A DNA stretch of 64,000 bases from Rhea pennata (GCF_028389875.1 NC_084667.1:58754570-58818569); one strand, 5' to 3'; counted from the first letter of the stretch, positions 23,731 to 39,015 are shown. The notes: generated by a model not told the origin, from the letters alone. Program-made: numbers and translations.

Positions 23731-25992
23731 GAACCTGCATTCATGACCTGCAGCATTTGTCATGCTTTAGGAAAGAAGAAACTCAGCCTTAGCCCCTCTG
23801 CTTGGCCTTGCTCATGCTGTACTTGAGCACTAATGCACTTGTTCTCACCCATCTTTCCTGGTGTGGATAGGGTAGATTCTCTGGACTAGGTGAAATGCCT
23901 CCTCTTCTGCTCAATTCCCACTGCTGAGCTCTGAATTTTTTTTCTCTGACTTTCTGAGGGCATGTTCCTTATTTGCATTTCCCTTTGATCACTGTTTCAA
24001 AATCTTGAGGGAATTCAGCTCTGTTTATCTTGCTATCCATTTTTCTAATTCAAGGTTTCTGAACACCTTCCCTAGCAATGAGATAAAAGCTTACACTGGG
24101 ACAGTTTAATTCCCCAGTCAGCCTAGATCTCCTCGTCCACCTTGTCAGGCTTAAATGTCATCATACAATCATGTAGATACTTCAAGATAGTTCACCCTCC
24201 TCCTCCTCTCTGAGTTTCAAGTCATACTTATTTCTGACATATCAGAGGTCTTTCATACACTCTGTACGAAGCCATACTCAGCAGCTCGCTCTGCTCAGGT
24301 GGCCCTTCAGAGCCAGAGCCACCGGACAAGGCTCTGTTGAGGATTTTGTTGGCAAACTGCCTTCTGCTGCTGCTGGCTGCAGTTCAGGCACCTCTGCCAG
24401 GTTTGTCATAATCTTATATCCATCTAATAAAAACGTGAGGCTGGTGAAGCCTCATTCTGCCCAGCACACTGGGGAGTTTGGGGAAAGGAGCGAGTGGAGA
24501 AGAAGTGGCAGAGCCACTAAAGTGGGTTAAGTCCACCCATCAGTCCTTCCGTGGAGGTGGTGGGTATTCAGCTGCAGGGCTTGCTGGGTCCAGGATAAGC
24601 AGCTTTGCTCCCTCTCTGCAGTCTAGAAGAGAAGATCTCTGTTTTACCCTTCCTCACCTCCAAAATGTAGGAGGACCCCTGAGACACAACCTGGCACTGG
24701 AGAAAATGGGCTCAGGCTTCAGTTCCAATAATCGGGGTTGTTTTTTCACGATACGTTGCTTTTACCTGCTATGGAGGCTAAACATCAGAGTCTGTCTCCC
24801 TTTTGGTTCACTCTGATTATTTCAGTGTTATCTCTTCTTTAGGTTTGTCTCTTTGTTAAGACTTTTCTCACTAGCAAGGCATCTACACTCCCAGAGCCAT
24901 CCCTCCTGTGATGATTACAAAGTATAACTTCAATAGATCCGTCACAAAAAATACTCCTCGCTCCCTCCTCTGGACTTCTCACACTCCTCTACCTGCTGGC
25001 TCCCTCTGCCTTTCCTGCTCACCTGCTCTCCAGCACAGTTTGGGTGAGATCTGCAGCTGGTACGGATCAATGCTGTTTGATTACACCGTCACGCCTGTTT
25101 GTATCGACTGAGAACTGGACCTGCAGCACAATCCCGCCTTGAGCACCACTGCACCTCCTGTTAGTGTGAAACAACCATGAGAGAGCTGAGGGCATATTGC
25201 ATCTGGAGCTGTTTTCTGCCTCCAGAAGACTGGCAGGAAGTAAAAAGGCTTAAATAGCAAAGAGGAAGGCCCTTAAAACGAGCTTTCCGTACTCGCTCTG
25301 TGACAGAACGGATCCAGTGGTGGCACATCACCTTGGCAGAGAGGTTTTTCAGGTGAAGCTGTAGGCAAGGCCAAGTAACTGAGAAGCAGTCAGCAGCTCT
25401 CTAGGTGGCTGAGGGAACACCAAAGAGCTGGCTGGCAAAGGAGATGTTGGCTTCATCTAAACTACACTGAGATTTTCACTTGGGAAAAATATCATAATTC
25501 ACAAAATGTCATCTTTCTGAAATTTGTGACAGCTTTACCAGGCATTAATGCCCCTGTTGAAATAAAGTCAACAGCACTGAGATTTAGATTAGATTCACTT
25601 AGATTTGAGAGGCAGCACAACTGTCCTCAGGGATAGCAGTGCTGTGACTTAGAGTCAGGCTGATATTGGAAACTAATTGCTGCAAATCCAGAAAAGTACC
25701 TTAAAGGGATAACACAGCTACTTCCATAAAAAGAAAACCTCTCCACTTCTCCCAGTGACCCGTACGTTGTTCCCCCTTCCCTCCATCCTTGCTCTCTCTG
25801 AATGTGAGTTGGCATAAGGCACATTCTGGAGCCATAGTTAATGGATAAGCGATTTGTCTCATAACTGCAGCTTTACACAGTGTGCTACTGTGGGCGTTAC
25901 AAATTGCTAAGCAGATTTAAAGTGCTCTTTGAGTTGCAAACTGCAGTATTTCTTCACGTAGTGATTATTATTCATCTTTTCCAAGACACCGT

Positions 25993-26075
25993 GGGCCTGA
26001 TCCTGCAATCTGCACTCCTATTAAAGTCAGTGCTGTGGGAGTTCTGCCGGAGTACAGACGGCAGGATTAAGTCCC
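25993..26075. repeat. Palindromic MITE-like relic with terminal inverted repeats
   Basis: The left end GGGCCTGATCCTGC (25993-26006) pairs with the right end GCAGGATTAAGTCCC (26061-26075), whose reverse complement is GGGACTTAATCCTGC. The interior has an AAAGTCAGTG motif. An 83-bp element with matching ends fits a very old non-autonomous DNA transposon of the kind shared by birds and turtles. Confidence 0.5.
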
Positions 26076-28809
26076 AATTAATTTAGCTGCAGGGAAGAGC
26101 AGGGCAGCGAACAAGCTTTTTCTTTTATTGTGCATGTGTGTATTTTCTTGTTCCATGGAAACTTGACTTTCGCTCCTATAAAAGTCAGTTTTTCCCTTAA
26201 TCTGCCTCACTTTCTTTCTTGCCCTTTGAACAGGTGACCAGTAAGCCTTTCCCAACAGAAATATCCTCAAAACTGGTTTATGGTCATAAAAAGTTTTGCT
26301 TTGGTCTGGCTGACATTGTCCAACACAGCCATGTTTTGTTGAAGACATTCAGCTGTTCTACTAATTCTGGCTTCGCCTTGAACATGGCGGAAAGTGGAAC
26401 ACACAGACTTAAAACATCAAATCTGGAAAGGCAGAAGGTCTGAAAGTGTTATGTGTGTGTGTAGTCTGGAACCCTGATCCATGCCAGCAGCCCCATGGAG
26501 CTGATCCCACTGAGAGCATCCCTTATGAGATGCTGCAGGCAGCATATTCAGACCTGTTCCCCACTCAGTGTATCACCAGGGTCTATCCATAGGCAATTTG
26601 AAAAAAGACTCTGACCATAAACCACTGTCTTCTTCTAAGCAGTACAACACAGACCTCTGCAAACAGACAACACAATACTCCTTCAGCTACCTATCCCAAC
26701 TATTCTCCCTGCCCAGAGCCAACCTGTTGTGACACTGGAATAGTGAGCTGCTGCTGAGCTTCAAGGAGGGTGAAATCCATGACTGCTGCTGTCTCCTGGG
26801 GAAAGGAGACCAGCCACTGCAGCCCAGCCCCTGCACTCCTCTGCTCCCCCTGCTCTTGCTCCTCCTGTGCTGCAGAAGTGTGGATGTTGCTGAAGGCTGT
26901 GGCTGCAGGGGGGAGGCAGGCTTGTAGAAGTGAGGCCACTCCACACTTTAGCTCCAGCTGTTAGGATGGAGACTTTGAATCGGACTCAGTAATGAATGAC
27001 GAGACAACAGAGAGCCTCGTGGTGTGTGATGTGCTCATGGAGATGTGTGTTGCTAAGCAGAGAGGCTACTGTGCTTTGTACCAACTACAGCTTTTTTAGC
27101 TTAGAGATTTCATGTCTTGAGGAGTGTTGTGAAAGCTGAATGTAGGAGTCACAAATACATTGTCTTCAGGCAAGGATGAACTGGAGACTTCTGTCCAGGA
27201 GGAGCATATTCTTGTGTTTGTAACAGTTGGGCACTTGGCATCTTTAGCAAGGACTCCTCCAATTCCACCAAGCTTCGAACTCCCACCATGCCAGCAATCC
27301 TCTCTGTACTTGTCCCAGCCCCCAGCAGCTCAGGCATCAGGCCCAAGTTAAAGCCAATATTTTGCATTTCCTTATTTCTAAAACCTCTCTGGGATAAAGC
27401 CTGGCCTCATAGGAAGCCATGACAACTCTCCCATTGATACCCAGGAGGCCAGAACCAGTCAGAAGCATCCTGGGGAGTGAAGAATGCTCTGTGAAAAATG
27501 TAAGCAAAGAGCAAGTGGGAAAAGGTCATGATTAGTTAGCTTTCTGCCATATGGGTATATAATAATGAACCTTGGGACTGAGGCCATGTTAGTCCTAATT
27601 ACAGCTCTTTAAATATTTATATAGCTTAATCTGTTCACCTTGCTCTTTGGCACAGTTGAGTATGTCTGTAGGGCTGACCTTTCCCTTCTAACTCAGCCCC
27701 ATTTGTATGCTTTCTGGGCCTCTGGGCAGCTATTACTTCCCTTTGATCTGTAAGGGGGGAAATGCATCACACCAGGGAAGTAAACCACAGGTAATAAGAA
27801 TACATTGATAAATAAAATCAGGAGTATTTAAACACAATCTTCTCTCTCAAATTAATTTATGCAGACTTTTAACTAATGCAAAACCAAGAGATTCCATGAA
27901 AATTAGCCACCAGATAAGCACTAAAGTGTCAACTGAGACACACATATTCGTGTGTGACCTCCATCAAACTGGAAATGATGTCTCCAGCAGTAACAGTCTA
28001 GTATATTAACCCCCTCTTTCACCTCTCAGCGCTTCATTATAACAGCTCTATTTAGATGTAATAGGAATGTCTGGGAGATAGATGAGATGCTCATGGCTCT
28101 GATGCAGAGTTAGCTGTGTAGCCAATCCCTTTTGTTAGCCTTCTCCCTCAAGGCTGTTTTTCAAATACCTTTCTTTTAACAAACTTAGGAACCCCACGAC
28201 AATTTCCAAAGAAATACTCACAAATCATAAGAGTGAAAATCCAAAATAAAGTTAGCTAATATCCTCCATCTTTGGATGATCCCTATTCCACTATTCCCTG
28301 TACATTGACACTCTAAGGGATAAGTTCATGTAAAAGCTATCCTGTATTAAGCCTGCAAAGCATTTGGCAAACCACAGGCATAACAAAGCCAGTCAAGAAT
28401 TGATAAATACAGAAGAACTGGGCAATTCTGAGGGTTTTGTTCACCCTGATAATATGAAGAACCTCTAGCATAATATACTTCATCCCAAGCACACTTATGA
28501 ACTTGTTATGCAGGCAGAACAACACATTTGTACCTCCAGGTGCTTCCCCAAAAAATTCATTAAGGAGATGTCATACTGGAGTAACTACAATTATTTTGCT
28601 TAAAAGAGCCTGCTGCCTAATGCTGCTCACTTCTAAAATGAATTTGGTGTCTAGTCAGGGTATGCCTGTACTAGTTAATACAGTAATGCCAGGGACCATT
28701 CTCTGGCCTTGAAGCCAACTTGCACAGATTAGCTACTTTCAGTCAAAAATACGTTTGATTCTGGGTCTCATATGGTCCTCGTGTGCTGCCCCTGTAGCCC
28801 TAACATGAT

Positions 28810-28827
28810 ATTATTATTATTATTATT
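28810..28827. repeat. (ATT)6 microsatellite
   Basis: Six perfect ATT units in otherwise unique sequence. Confidence 0.9.
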
Positions 28828-31800
28828 GCTATGGCTTTATTTCAGTTCCCAGTGTCTGATACAGCGTTGCAGCTGATCAGGGTGATATTTTGCTAGCATG
28901 AAAATGAGGGCATGTACGCATGCCTTGAAGTGTCAAAAAACTGGGGCACCACTGGAGGACTGTGTGGGGAGGACAATGCCAACGCTGGTGCATCTTGTCC
29001 GTGCTTCCTCTTTGGGAATGGTCCCCTATACATGCTGTCTGTCCCCACACCATGCCTGGGTGCTGACTGGCAGAGTGCTAGTTGGCACCAGCCAAAGCCA
29101 AGCCAGGGAGCAAGGTAACAATTAAATAGCACAGATGATTGCAGGCCCATGCTTGGCCCTGCACCCGGGGCCAGTTTCATTTCCTCACCAAGATGCATCT
29201 CTAAGAAATCTCCATTAATAGAAGTGGGTCCACTTCACAGTGAAGCTTTCTGGTCTCTAAGGTTCATGAAGGCATATTTCAGACTGCGTTGACTGAAAAC
29301 TTTCCCACAAAGTGTCAGCCAACAAATGTTTTGTTCAAATCCTGAATATATAATTTAAAATACCTCAGATTCAGCAGACCAAATCTGAGGTCAGGTTCTG
29401 GGATGCCTTCCTCTGGATCCCTAACACTCCCCTGTTGGAGATACTGTGAACTTTGGGTCAGAAAGATGCATTTGGAAAGTTTTTTCCTGAGCTAAGAAGC
29501 TTTGAGATCATGGGTCTTTGGCCCTGATTTTCTGAAGAAAAAAACGCAAGAAAAAAATGTTATTTTCTGTGAACCAGAACTCCTGATCTTCAGTCAGCTC
29601 TGTTAGTAACTATGCCACTTCTGGTAGGTTTCCAAAAACTACCCAAATAATACTGCTTCTTATCTAGATTGGCCTCCCTTGGTCCAATGTATGACGACCA
29701 CAGCTCCAGCTACACCTTGACTAGATGCCAGCTCTCCAGCAGTGGCCTTTTCCAGAGCTTGAGAGCAGTGTGTGCACTTAGCAGCTGTGCACAGCTCAGA
29801 GCCCCTTCAGGGATCCTAAACTGGGTTGCTTCTTTGTAGAGCTGCAGGTTCACTCTCCATCTGCAGAAACATCTCCAGAAGTAGGATACCCAGGAAGAAT
29901 GAGTGATCCTCCTTGAACTGACCCAGTGCTGCATGAAGGCAAGACAGCTCTGGCAGAAGTACCTGTGGACAGATGGGGTTCCCACCCTTTACTCATTTTA
30001 TGAGGAGCTGGACTGCATTTTTGTGGATAACATGCCTGATATTACAGATACGCTATATAGAATATGCTGACAGATATGATAGTGGTGGAATAGACCATTT
30101 TTTTCGCAACCTCTCTGTTACAGGGGAGTATCAAGACACAAGCAACCCCTAGCATCTTATCTGACTTCATCGGTGCCTTAGGGTCTGGCCAGACAGAGAT
30201 TGACAAAGGCAACCACAGAGAGAGTGTCCCAGTAGATGCACTCGAAATGCCTTGAGAAGAGCTTCTCTGAACACAGTGTAGAGACAGCCTCCAGCAGTAG
30301 ATAGTTATAAACACATATGACTTATATAATATATGTAAATATATATATATATTTAAATTATAAACAACATATAAAAACTTTCCTGCCAGGTACTGGCTCT
30401 CTATTTGCTTAGCATTCAACTCTCTTTCCCTCTATATAAGCACTACACAAATCAACATGAAGACTTACAGGTTTATTCCTTCCCATGTCAATCCTGTCGC
30501 TATTGGTCAGACTCACTACCTTTACGTCCTAGTTCCTGTGTTACTGGCAGGTTGCTGAGCCACAGACACCCACCTGACTTACAGCCTGCACAGTGCAGGG
30601 TTCAGCTGGCCTGCATCACATCGCTTAAATAATTAAGCACATTGCAAACCTATTATCTGTGTAATAGTAATATGTGACAGGCAGAAAAAAATCACTAGAG
30701 AACATTCTCTACCTCATTATTTCACTTAGCTGATTAAAAAGGTGAGATACCATCTGTGAACTCAGCAACCACTCTACAGAGACTGACAAACATACACGGC
30801 GATTTTAAGGTATTATGAAGTGTTTAGGAAGGCTACTAGGGAACTCAGTTAATTTGCAGCGTATTGTGCTGATCTATTGGCACTGAGTAAGAGAAATCAA
30901 AATTGAAATAGCACAGCACACTGCCTGAAAGGCAAAGATATTCTCTTGGGAGAGAGCTCACTCTTCCCTTCCACTCCTGCAGCCACTGAGGAAAGCCAGC
31001 CTGACAGACACAGGCACTAAGTATGGTCTTGGTTTGCCCATCGCCTTGTCACACCAGACCTGTTATGTGGCTGGGGCGTTCATACCAAGATAACATCCTG
31101 CAGTTACTCAGTGCTGCTTTCATTTGCTCTAACATCTTCTGTCCTTCAGACACAGGCAGTGCCAAGCCTTTGCCATATTGGCTCTATGCCTCGGGAAGTA
31201 CTCGGGTAAATATCTCCTCTTCCTGAAGCAAACTAAGGACTTGGAAGAAAAGAGGTGAAAAGCAATCCTGAAATATGGGAAAAGAAATATTTTATTGTTG
31301 TTGTCATGGGAACTAGGAATGGACAATAAGTACTTAGAGTTTTTATCATTTCCCTTAGCCCCTGTGACACACAACCTGTGTGAAGAGGAGAGCTATCATG
31401 TCCATATGGACTGACAAGTATCTGAATGGAAAAAATATGTGAGAGAATCTGTTTCAGGGACGACTGAGCACCTCCCAACAGAGGGGCTTCAAAGGCTGCC
31501 AGGGAGATGGCATTTCCTGGGGCATTCCCAAGGAACAGAAATAAGGCATATCACCCTGGAAAGGGAGATTGTATGGGCAACATAGAGGCAAACCACTATG
31601 GGGAAGGTTGGGTTTGCCACAAAGCAGAAGCAGGCTAAGCAGAGAATGCCACTACTATCCTGTAATACAGGGCATACAGGGCGCCCTGGGGCCCATGTTG
31701 CAGTCAGTCCCTCTTTGGGACCTGTCTGTTGCCCTACCCATTCAGAACAGCTTCGTCTAACCAGGCATCTCTTCCATAGCTATTATGTTTGTGTATTTTC

Positions 31801-34800
31801 ATATTTAAGTCTTTTTGGTTTTATTTGACAAGCTGTGTATTATTTTTCCCACTTAAATTCATTCCGGTGCGACATGACTGGGAAAGGTCATGTAGATCTA
31901 GCTTAACCTCTAAATGACACATCATGCCCACACACTATCAACACATCAAACAGGAAGACATTTCCTTGGTTACAATGCATTTATAAGAAAAAAAAAAAAC
32001 AGCCTCTGTCCTCAGCACACAAAACACCCATTATGGTGTGGTCATGACTATTTTGGTCATTTTGCAGAGATGCATTCCCCATCTGCCTAAAATATTAAAT
32101 CTCTGCCTCCTGCTCCCGCCCACATTCCTGCTCCAATGTTTCCTTCAGGATGTATCTCTTGTTTGTATGGATGTGCAAAAAACTGCAGGCACTTATCACA
32201 TGAGGCACATCATGGTGAGAAACACCCACCCTTCTTACGAAGTACCACCTCCCTCCTATCCATCTTCTCAAAGTATAAGCCAGCAATCATCTGCAACCAC
32301 TCCACACAAAGCTAAATAACTCTTCTTTCCTGTCGAAACTACCAACAAAGAGCTTACTTGGCCAGGGAGACAGCATACACTGAATCCAGATGCCCAGAAC
32401 AAGAGGAGGAACCATAATGTTCATATTCTCTCTGGAAGCAAATAGTCCTTCTTCATTCCAGCAATTTGATTTTGATTTTTGCAATAACACAGCATGATAG
32501 ACCTCTACACCTCACATTAATGTCAGTGAATATTTCATAGTGATCAGCTGACCTCTGCAATCCCATGGGAAATATCTTTCCCTGCTGGCAAAGACTAGGC
32601 CTGTGTATGTAGCTCATTTATAACCCTTGCAAAGTTCAAGAATGACATGTATTTAAAACCAGCATGAACCTCTTAGGCATTTCCAGACTGATGACATGGC
32701 ACAGCAGAAACCACCCCATTTCAAATCCCCATGGTAACATTTGCTATAGCTGATCTCCCAGCCCCAGCTGGTTAGCTTCTGATCAGCAACAAGATGCCAA
32801 AGGTAATGGTAGCTTGGTTGCCTGCTCAGATGGGCACACTCATGGTTGTGTTCTTCTGTTGTAGCTCAGGGATGAGCTCTGCTCATATCTCTAATTGATC
32901 TTTGTCATCCAAAAGCTTTGTCACTGACAGTGGCCATTCCAGTTCTACATCATTACCTGGGGCACGCTAATCCTTGCTACCCATCTAAGCTCTGAAACAA
33001 AAGTTTCATCAAGTAAAACTGCTTCACATAACTATTCTGCAAAATTTGATCTCAGTTTCCTACAATATCATTTTCTACAGCTGTATCACCTCAGTATCGA
33101 ACATCTTAGGGAACCCCAGAAGCAAATTCTTCTGCTTGTCCAACTACAGGCACATGTGCACAACCCTATCCACGTTAATGAATCTCATAAGCATAGCGCT
33201 TAGCAGCATGTCCTCCATCTGCTGCCTGATAGTAATTTGAAAACAGTGCCAGGAACATTAATGGATGGCAGGAAGGGATGTGAATCATGGGTGTCTGGCA
33301 GTTTAATACCTTTACCCCTCCAGCCCAGTATTCCTATAGCTTCAGATAGGCATCCCACAATGTACTGCAAGAAAATCTGTAGAGCAGAGAACAGAGCACG
33401 GGACCACTGGATCTCAGAACATCTGCCCAAATTACTGTGCAAATAACACACTGTGCACAAGGACTGTCAAAAGAAGCACCTTAAACTTTCATAACAAAAG
33501 GGGTGGACAAGACAGTTTGATATAGTGCATGAAATGTACATATATTTATAGAAAAATACCATCCCTTTATAGACATGGCCAAACCTCCACAAAAGGCAGT
33601 ATTTATTCCAGTTGGTCCAAGGACATCCTTCAAAATTTCCAGAAAGATGTGAACTCTAGAGAGAGAAATATCTGCAAAGTATCTTTCATATCAATAGCTA
33701 GGATTGGATCAGGAATAGTTGTTTTTCATCTGTGAGTTATATGGTGATATTGTGACAAGGTTTTCATCTGAATCCACTCTTTCACAGTGGGGAGAAACAT
33801 AGCTCAGCTGGCGTTTTGTGAGAGTAAGGCCTCTCTCTCTCTGGCTATTCTAATATACCTACTGGCATCAGCAGCAATCGTGATTTGAAGTAAAGGTCTG
33901 CAGAGAATTAATGTTCCAGATAAAAGCCAGTTCTTTGCCTGATGCCGCACCAGGATGAATGAGCTGTTGTTAGGCTGAATTCTTTCTTTGTTACCAAGCA
34001 GTTCTCCCAGTAGCATTTGCTAAGATAAGGGGACCAGAGCTCCAAATTCAGGGTGAAAGCTGATCACCGGATCATGAGGGAAATTATTCTCTTACTTTCA
34101 AAGTATCTGTTAGTGGCCATTACTACAGGTTACAGTGTTAGTTCAGAGACAGATAAAATACCCCATTTTCTTCATGTCTAACACTGGGATTCTTGTCATT
34201 CCATTAATACGCCCTTTCTTCTTTCTCACTATTTTTCATTTGATTGTGAACTTGACACTTTATTTGCTTTACATTTTGCTGGGTAACTTAAAACCCCCAA
34301 AGAACTGAAACAACTTTGAGTCATAATTTTTTAATAGTAGGTCTAAGAGCTGATTGTCTTCCAAGTTGTTCATACAAGATATGTAGCTGGTTGGCATATA
34401 GCAATTTCTGCCTTATAAAGCTGAGGTCTTCTCCTGTATTATATTGCTTTGTAACAGAGATAAGTGTGTCCTGCAAACACATTTTGGTTCATCTGAATCT
34501 TTTTTATAGGTTTGCTTTGAGTGTATTCCTTCCTTTTTCATATTTGCTTTCCATAGTTATCCTAGAGAACACATTTTCTCGTAGGAATACTCACTAAGTG
34601 TGAATTTAGCATGAAAACACATTTCAAGTTTATAATAACAATCACTTACATGACCAAATAATTTCAGAAAGTTACACTCATCCACTTGGGAGCAGAAACG
34701 TATCACATCATCAGAATATCAAAATCTCCCAAGGAACTGGCCGTAAATGAGACACAGAGCACAGATTATTCCAATAAATTATTTTGCAAATAATTCTGAA

Positions 34801-37800
34801 AAATAGGTTCATATGTAAATATTGTGATCTCTTCTGAGATAATCTATGAAGCAGAATTATTCAGCTATGAATCAGATGAATTATTCAGGCAAATACTTGG
34901 ACAATAATTGAGATTCAAAAGATTTGTTCTTAAAGAAATTCTCTCTTTTATCAATTAATCTTGTTAGTGATCTGGCTTTTGACATAGAAAAAACTGAAAG
35001 AAAATGGAACAGAAATGCTTCTTCCTGAAGAGCATTAATTGTATTTAAGTATCAGCCTTGATTTAAGCATTGGTCTCTGAAAACTAGGAAATTACTAAAA
35101 TCTTTCCTTTCTTTGAGTTTGTAACGTTGTACCTAAGATCCAAATGCTGTGTCTCAAATTTCTGCAGAGATGCTCAAGGTTATAGTTTACATATTTCTTG
35201 AGGAGGCCCAAGAAACTAGCAAAAATATTCCTTATGGAGCTCCATTTGTTCCTCTGTTGGGTCATGAACTAAATTTTCCTCTGCTTGCACATCTCCTGAG
35301 TTGTATCACAGCACTCCACTAAGGAAAAGATTAATATATCTACCGACTCTCTCTTTCAAAACTACATTCAAAAGCTCTCCAAGAAAAGCAGCCTGCATCC
35401 CCCTTGACCAACTAAGTCTACCATCTGGTAGGTTGCTTCTTTATAGTCATTTAGAGGATATTAAATCTTCTTTTGTATGTAGACAATTAGGTGGTGGAGG
35501 AGTTTAGCACTGTATTTAAGGAAAAAAAGGAGAAAAAACAGTTCAGAAAGTCATTGTGTCCAGAGAACAATATTAGAGACACATTAAGTAGAAAGACAAA
35601 AGGCAAGCTAGCATCAGTTCCTTTGAATGCCATAAATCATTCCAACTCCTTGGGTGGTTGGTTAAGTTCATTGTTAGTTGGTAATTATTGTCCTGTGTTA
35701 GAACCTAAGCTTCTAAACAGTTTGAAACAAAATCATTCAAAATGAGCAGCCAGGAAGACCTAATGGTGTCAAGGGAGAGTCATGGAAAAAATATCTTCAA
35801 AGAGCACCTTTAAACAAACCCATAACTTTTGCAAACCCAAAACTTCCATATACATTGTTAAATTGTTTATCTTTAGAAAATAAGGGTTTTTTTTTTTAAA
35901 CAGTTCTCTTTGATCACTGAAGAAGCGTTGAAGACTAAGAAAGTTCCTAAGAAAGAAGAAGTCCCCAAACATCTTGACAAGTTTTTTCATACCTTGTGAC
36001 TCTCACTAAGCTTTTGTCCTGAGGCTTAGCAGATAAATCCAAAGAGAGAAAGAATAGCTAGCAAATATATGGGCATGCTAGAAAGTTAGTAGACTTGTGC
36101 AAGATCTGATAATTTAAAGCAAATGATATACAGTGACTGATTGTACACTGTTGATTCATTGCAAAGAAGCAGCAGCTCTCAAAATAGGCTTCACAACCCT
36201 AGAATGGTTAAACAGGGGCATAAGCCTAAAATACTTTCAAGTTCATTTGTTTTTAATGCTGATATTTGCGTTTGTTCTAAAAATTCTGTGAAAGTGGGGA
36301 TTCAACAAGAAAAAATGAGACCATTAGCTAGACAATGTGACCATGAAATGCAGGAAAAATAGCCAAGAATCACTCCAAAACTGAAACCCGCTGTAGCACC
36401 TGCGCTGGTGACCTACCCAATGCTGCACAGGGAAGCCCCGGAGTTCAGCTAGGCTCTCTAGACATTTGGAGAAAGGTAGCAGCAGTCATGAGTGCCATTT
36501 TGTTCAGTCTTGTAACCTCACATGGCAAACTCATCTGGATTTCCAGAATATGGTTGGCCCAGTTTCTTACTTGGGAATATACAGTCACCTCAGTTCTTGC
36601 CCAAGGAAGAAACTCTCCAAAAAGGAAGTTCAGCAGAATCATGGCAAAGATAAAATAAATGCTCTGGGAATACTTTGAAATATTGACCCAACACAGGTCT
36701 GAACCTAAAATACAAAGTATATCCCTGCGAAATCAGCTGGAAGAATGAGTTCAATTCACACAAGCTCTCCTGCTTGGATCACTAGCTGTAGGGAAGAATA
36801 ACCCCGTAACTATCAGCCGAAGAGCTGATTTCTGAAGCTCTCAGCCGTTTCTCTGGATTCAAGGACATGCAGATTCCTGTCGGACTCATGTGTCAGCAGG
36901 TCATAAAAAATTTTAAGTTGTCTTTTCTTTTTTCTGGTATTCTGGAAGAAGTTGTACTAACAATGAGCCACTGCTTGACAGCTCTGAATCTCAAGCTGTT
37001 GGGATACAGTGTGACTTCCAACATATGGCTTCCAGCCCCCACCACCCACGGGGAATGGCCTGGCAGGGAGAGCAGCACAGCCTGCTAGGAGGATTCTCTA
37101 ACAAAGAGATCCCTTCTTTGCTTTGATGAGCTAAAGGGCAGTGCCCGCATCAGTAAATGAAATAAACCCAATTCAGCTTCTTGCAGGTGAAAAGATTGTA
37201 AGAGTGTTGATGACTTTTTATATTTTAGTGCTATGTGGTCCAAATTAAACAGTGTGGACTGAAAGATAACAAATCCAGAAAGGATGAGATTTTCTACTTT
37301 AGGCTGCAGCTTAAGACCTTTGCAGGAAAGATAACCCTAGAGGACTGGAGAAGGAAGAAAATATTAAACAACATCAACTGCTGTCATTGGATCTGGCTTC
37401 ACTCCAAGGTTTGTCATTGCTGAGATTGATCAAGATATATGGTATCCAGGAAACAGTGAGTACCTTCAGTTGGTTATAAAGCAATTTTATTTGTCTCACT
37501 ACCACCATGGCAACCATACTCACAACTACAGCCTCCATGAAGAGAGATGATCTCTCTGCTATAGACTATATCTGATGACCCAGTGATTCAGACAGAAGAC
37601 CCCCTACAGCAGGGACCAAATCTGGAGAAGGAAATGAAACCAATATCATGGTATGTAGTAACTCATTATTATAGGTAACATTAAGAAAAACTTAAATTAA
37701 CCTTTAGTATTCCAAGAAGGCCCCTTTTATTGATAAGCCTCACAAATCTGAGTGTGGGGTTCCACCAACAACCCCCTGCTGTAATACACACTCGCATATG

Positions 37801-38941
37801 GAGGTTTCTGCAGAGTGGCCACCTTTCCTATGCAAAGGGAAGGCTGAAGATGTGTGATTTTAAAAGCACATCAGGGAGTGAAGCATGCAGGGACAGGGAA
37901 AGGGTTTAAGTAAGAGCTCTGCAGCAGAGTTATTTTAACAAAAATTTACCCTCTTACTTCTAATATGTTTTTGATATTTAATATCAGAAAACTCTGGGTG
38001 ATTATCTACTATGTTCACAACCTGAAGCCCTAACATATGAAGCCTTTGCACTACTGTTACTCTCTTGCTTTGTAGAAATTAATACACCTTATATTTGATG
38101 TTCAAGCAGCACCCACAGTGCAACCAGATTTTCTACCCCAAAGGCCTTTGTACTAGCGAATTATCTCTCTTGCTAATGTCTGATTTGTCTGAGATCTGAG
38201 TCTGCCATTGCCTAGCTTGGGCGATGCCTATTTGGGCTGAGGAGCTGTGCTGCCTGGGTTTTCTTTCAGTATATTTTGCCGTGTGATTTTATATAGTATG
38301 ATATGCTTCACAGAAATGCCTCTGAAAATAATTAAATACCTGCAAATGAACTGCTCGCTCTTCTCTCCCCCTGACTCTGTAAGGACATTACTCAGTTGAA
38401 TGCAACCAGAAAATTAAAGGACTGAGAACTTTCAATCAGTCTCAGGACTTGAATGATTAATTGTCTGAGAGCCCTTACAAGGTGACCTACAGGACAAACA
38501 AAAAGGTAGAGCCTCACCGCTAGGAACGAGCTGCAAGTCCGGGAGGGACAATAGCAATCCATAGAAAAGAGTGGGATGGGAGATGAAGAATCAAATTTAA
38601 AACAGTAAATTCACAAGGTTAATAAGGCCTCAGACTTGTGCATATTTATCAAATTTCCTTACTTTGCCTGAGCCAGCATGGCGGTCTGTGTTTCTAACAC
38701 TACCTGACAACAGAGGCAAAAACCAGAAACTGGTCTTTTCTAGTCCATAGCAAAAAGATTTCTGATAAGACACATTGCTCTATATTTGCTACATAGATGG
38801 ACAGTTGTCACAGCTCAGCTGATGAGGTAACTTGTTAAGGCATGCGAAAAATGTAGCATGCACACCATGAAGAATGTGATGATAGTTGAATCATCTGATT
38901 AATGCAGATACTTCCCTCTCTTTTATCATTACTTTGTGGCC

Positions 38942-39015
38942 TGCAAAAAATCATCTGAGACCTGGGTGCAAAATTATCTGAGACCTGTGGTGCAAAAAAT
39001 TATCCAAGACCTAAG
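38942..39015. repeat. Three-copy 24-25 bp tandem repeat
   Basis: Three consecutive units, each beginning TGCAAAA and containing ATCTGAGACCT or the variant ATCCAAGACCT, lie at 38942-38966, 38967-38990 and 38991-39015. The units differ by a few substitutions and one A-run length change. Confidence 0.85.

Noticed and set aside
32038..32319. Plus-strand frame with a PPPSY motif (EVPPPSYPSS) after a possible acceptor
   Set aside because: It is short and isolated with no downstream donor or family match. The Ser/Pro-rich composition arises easily by chance.
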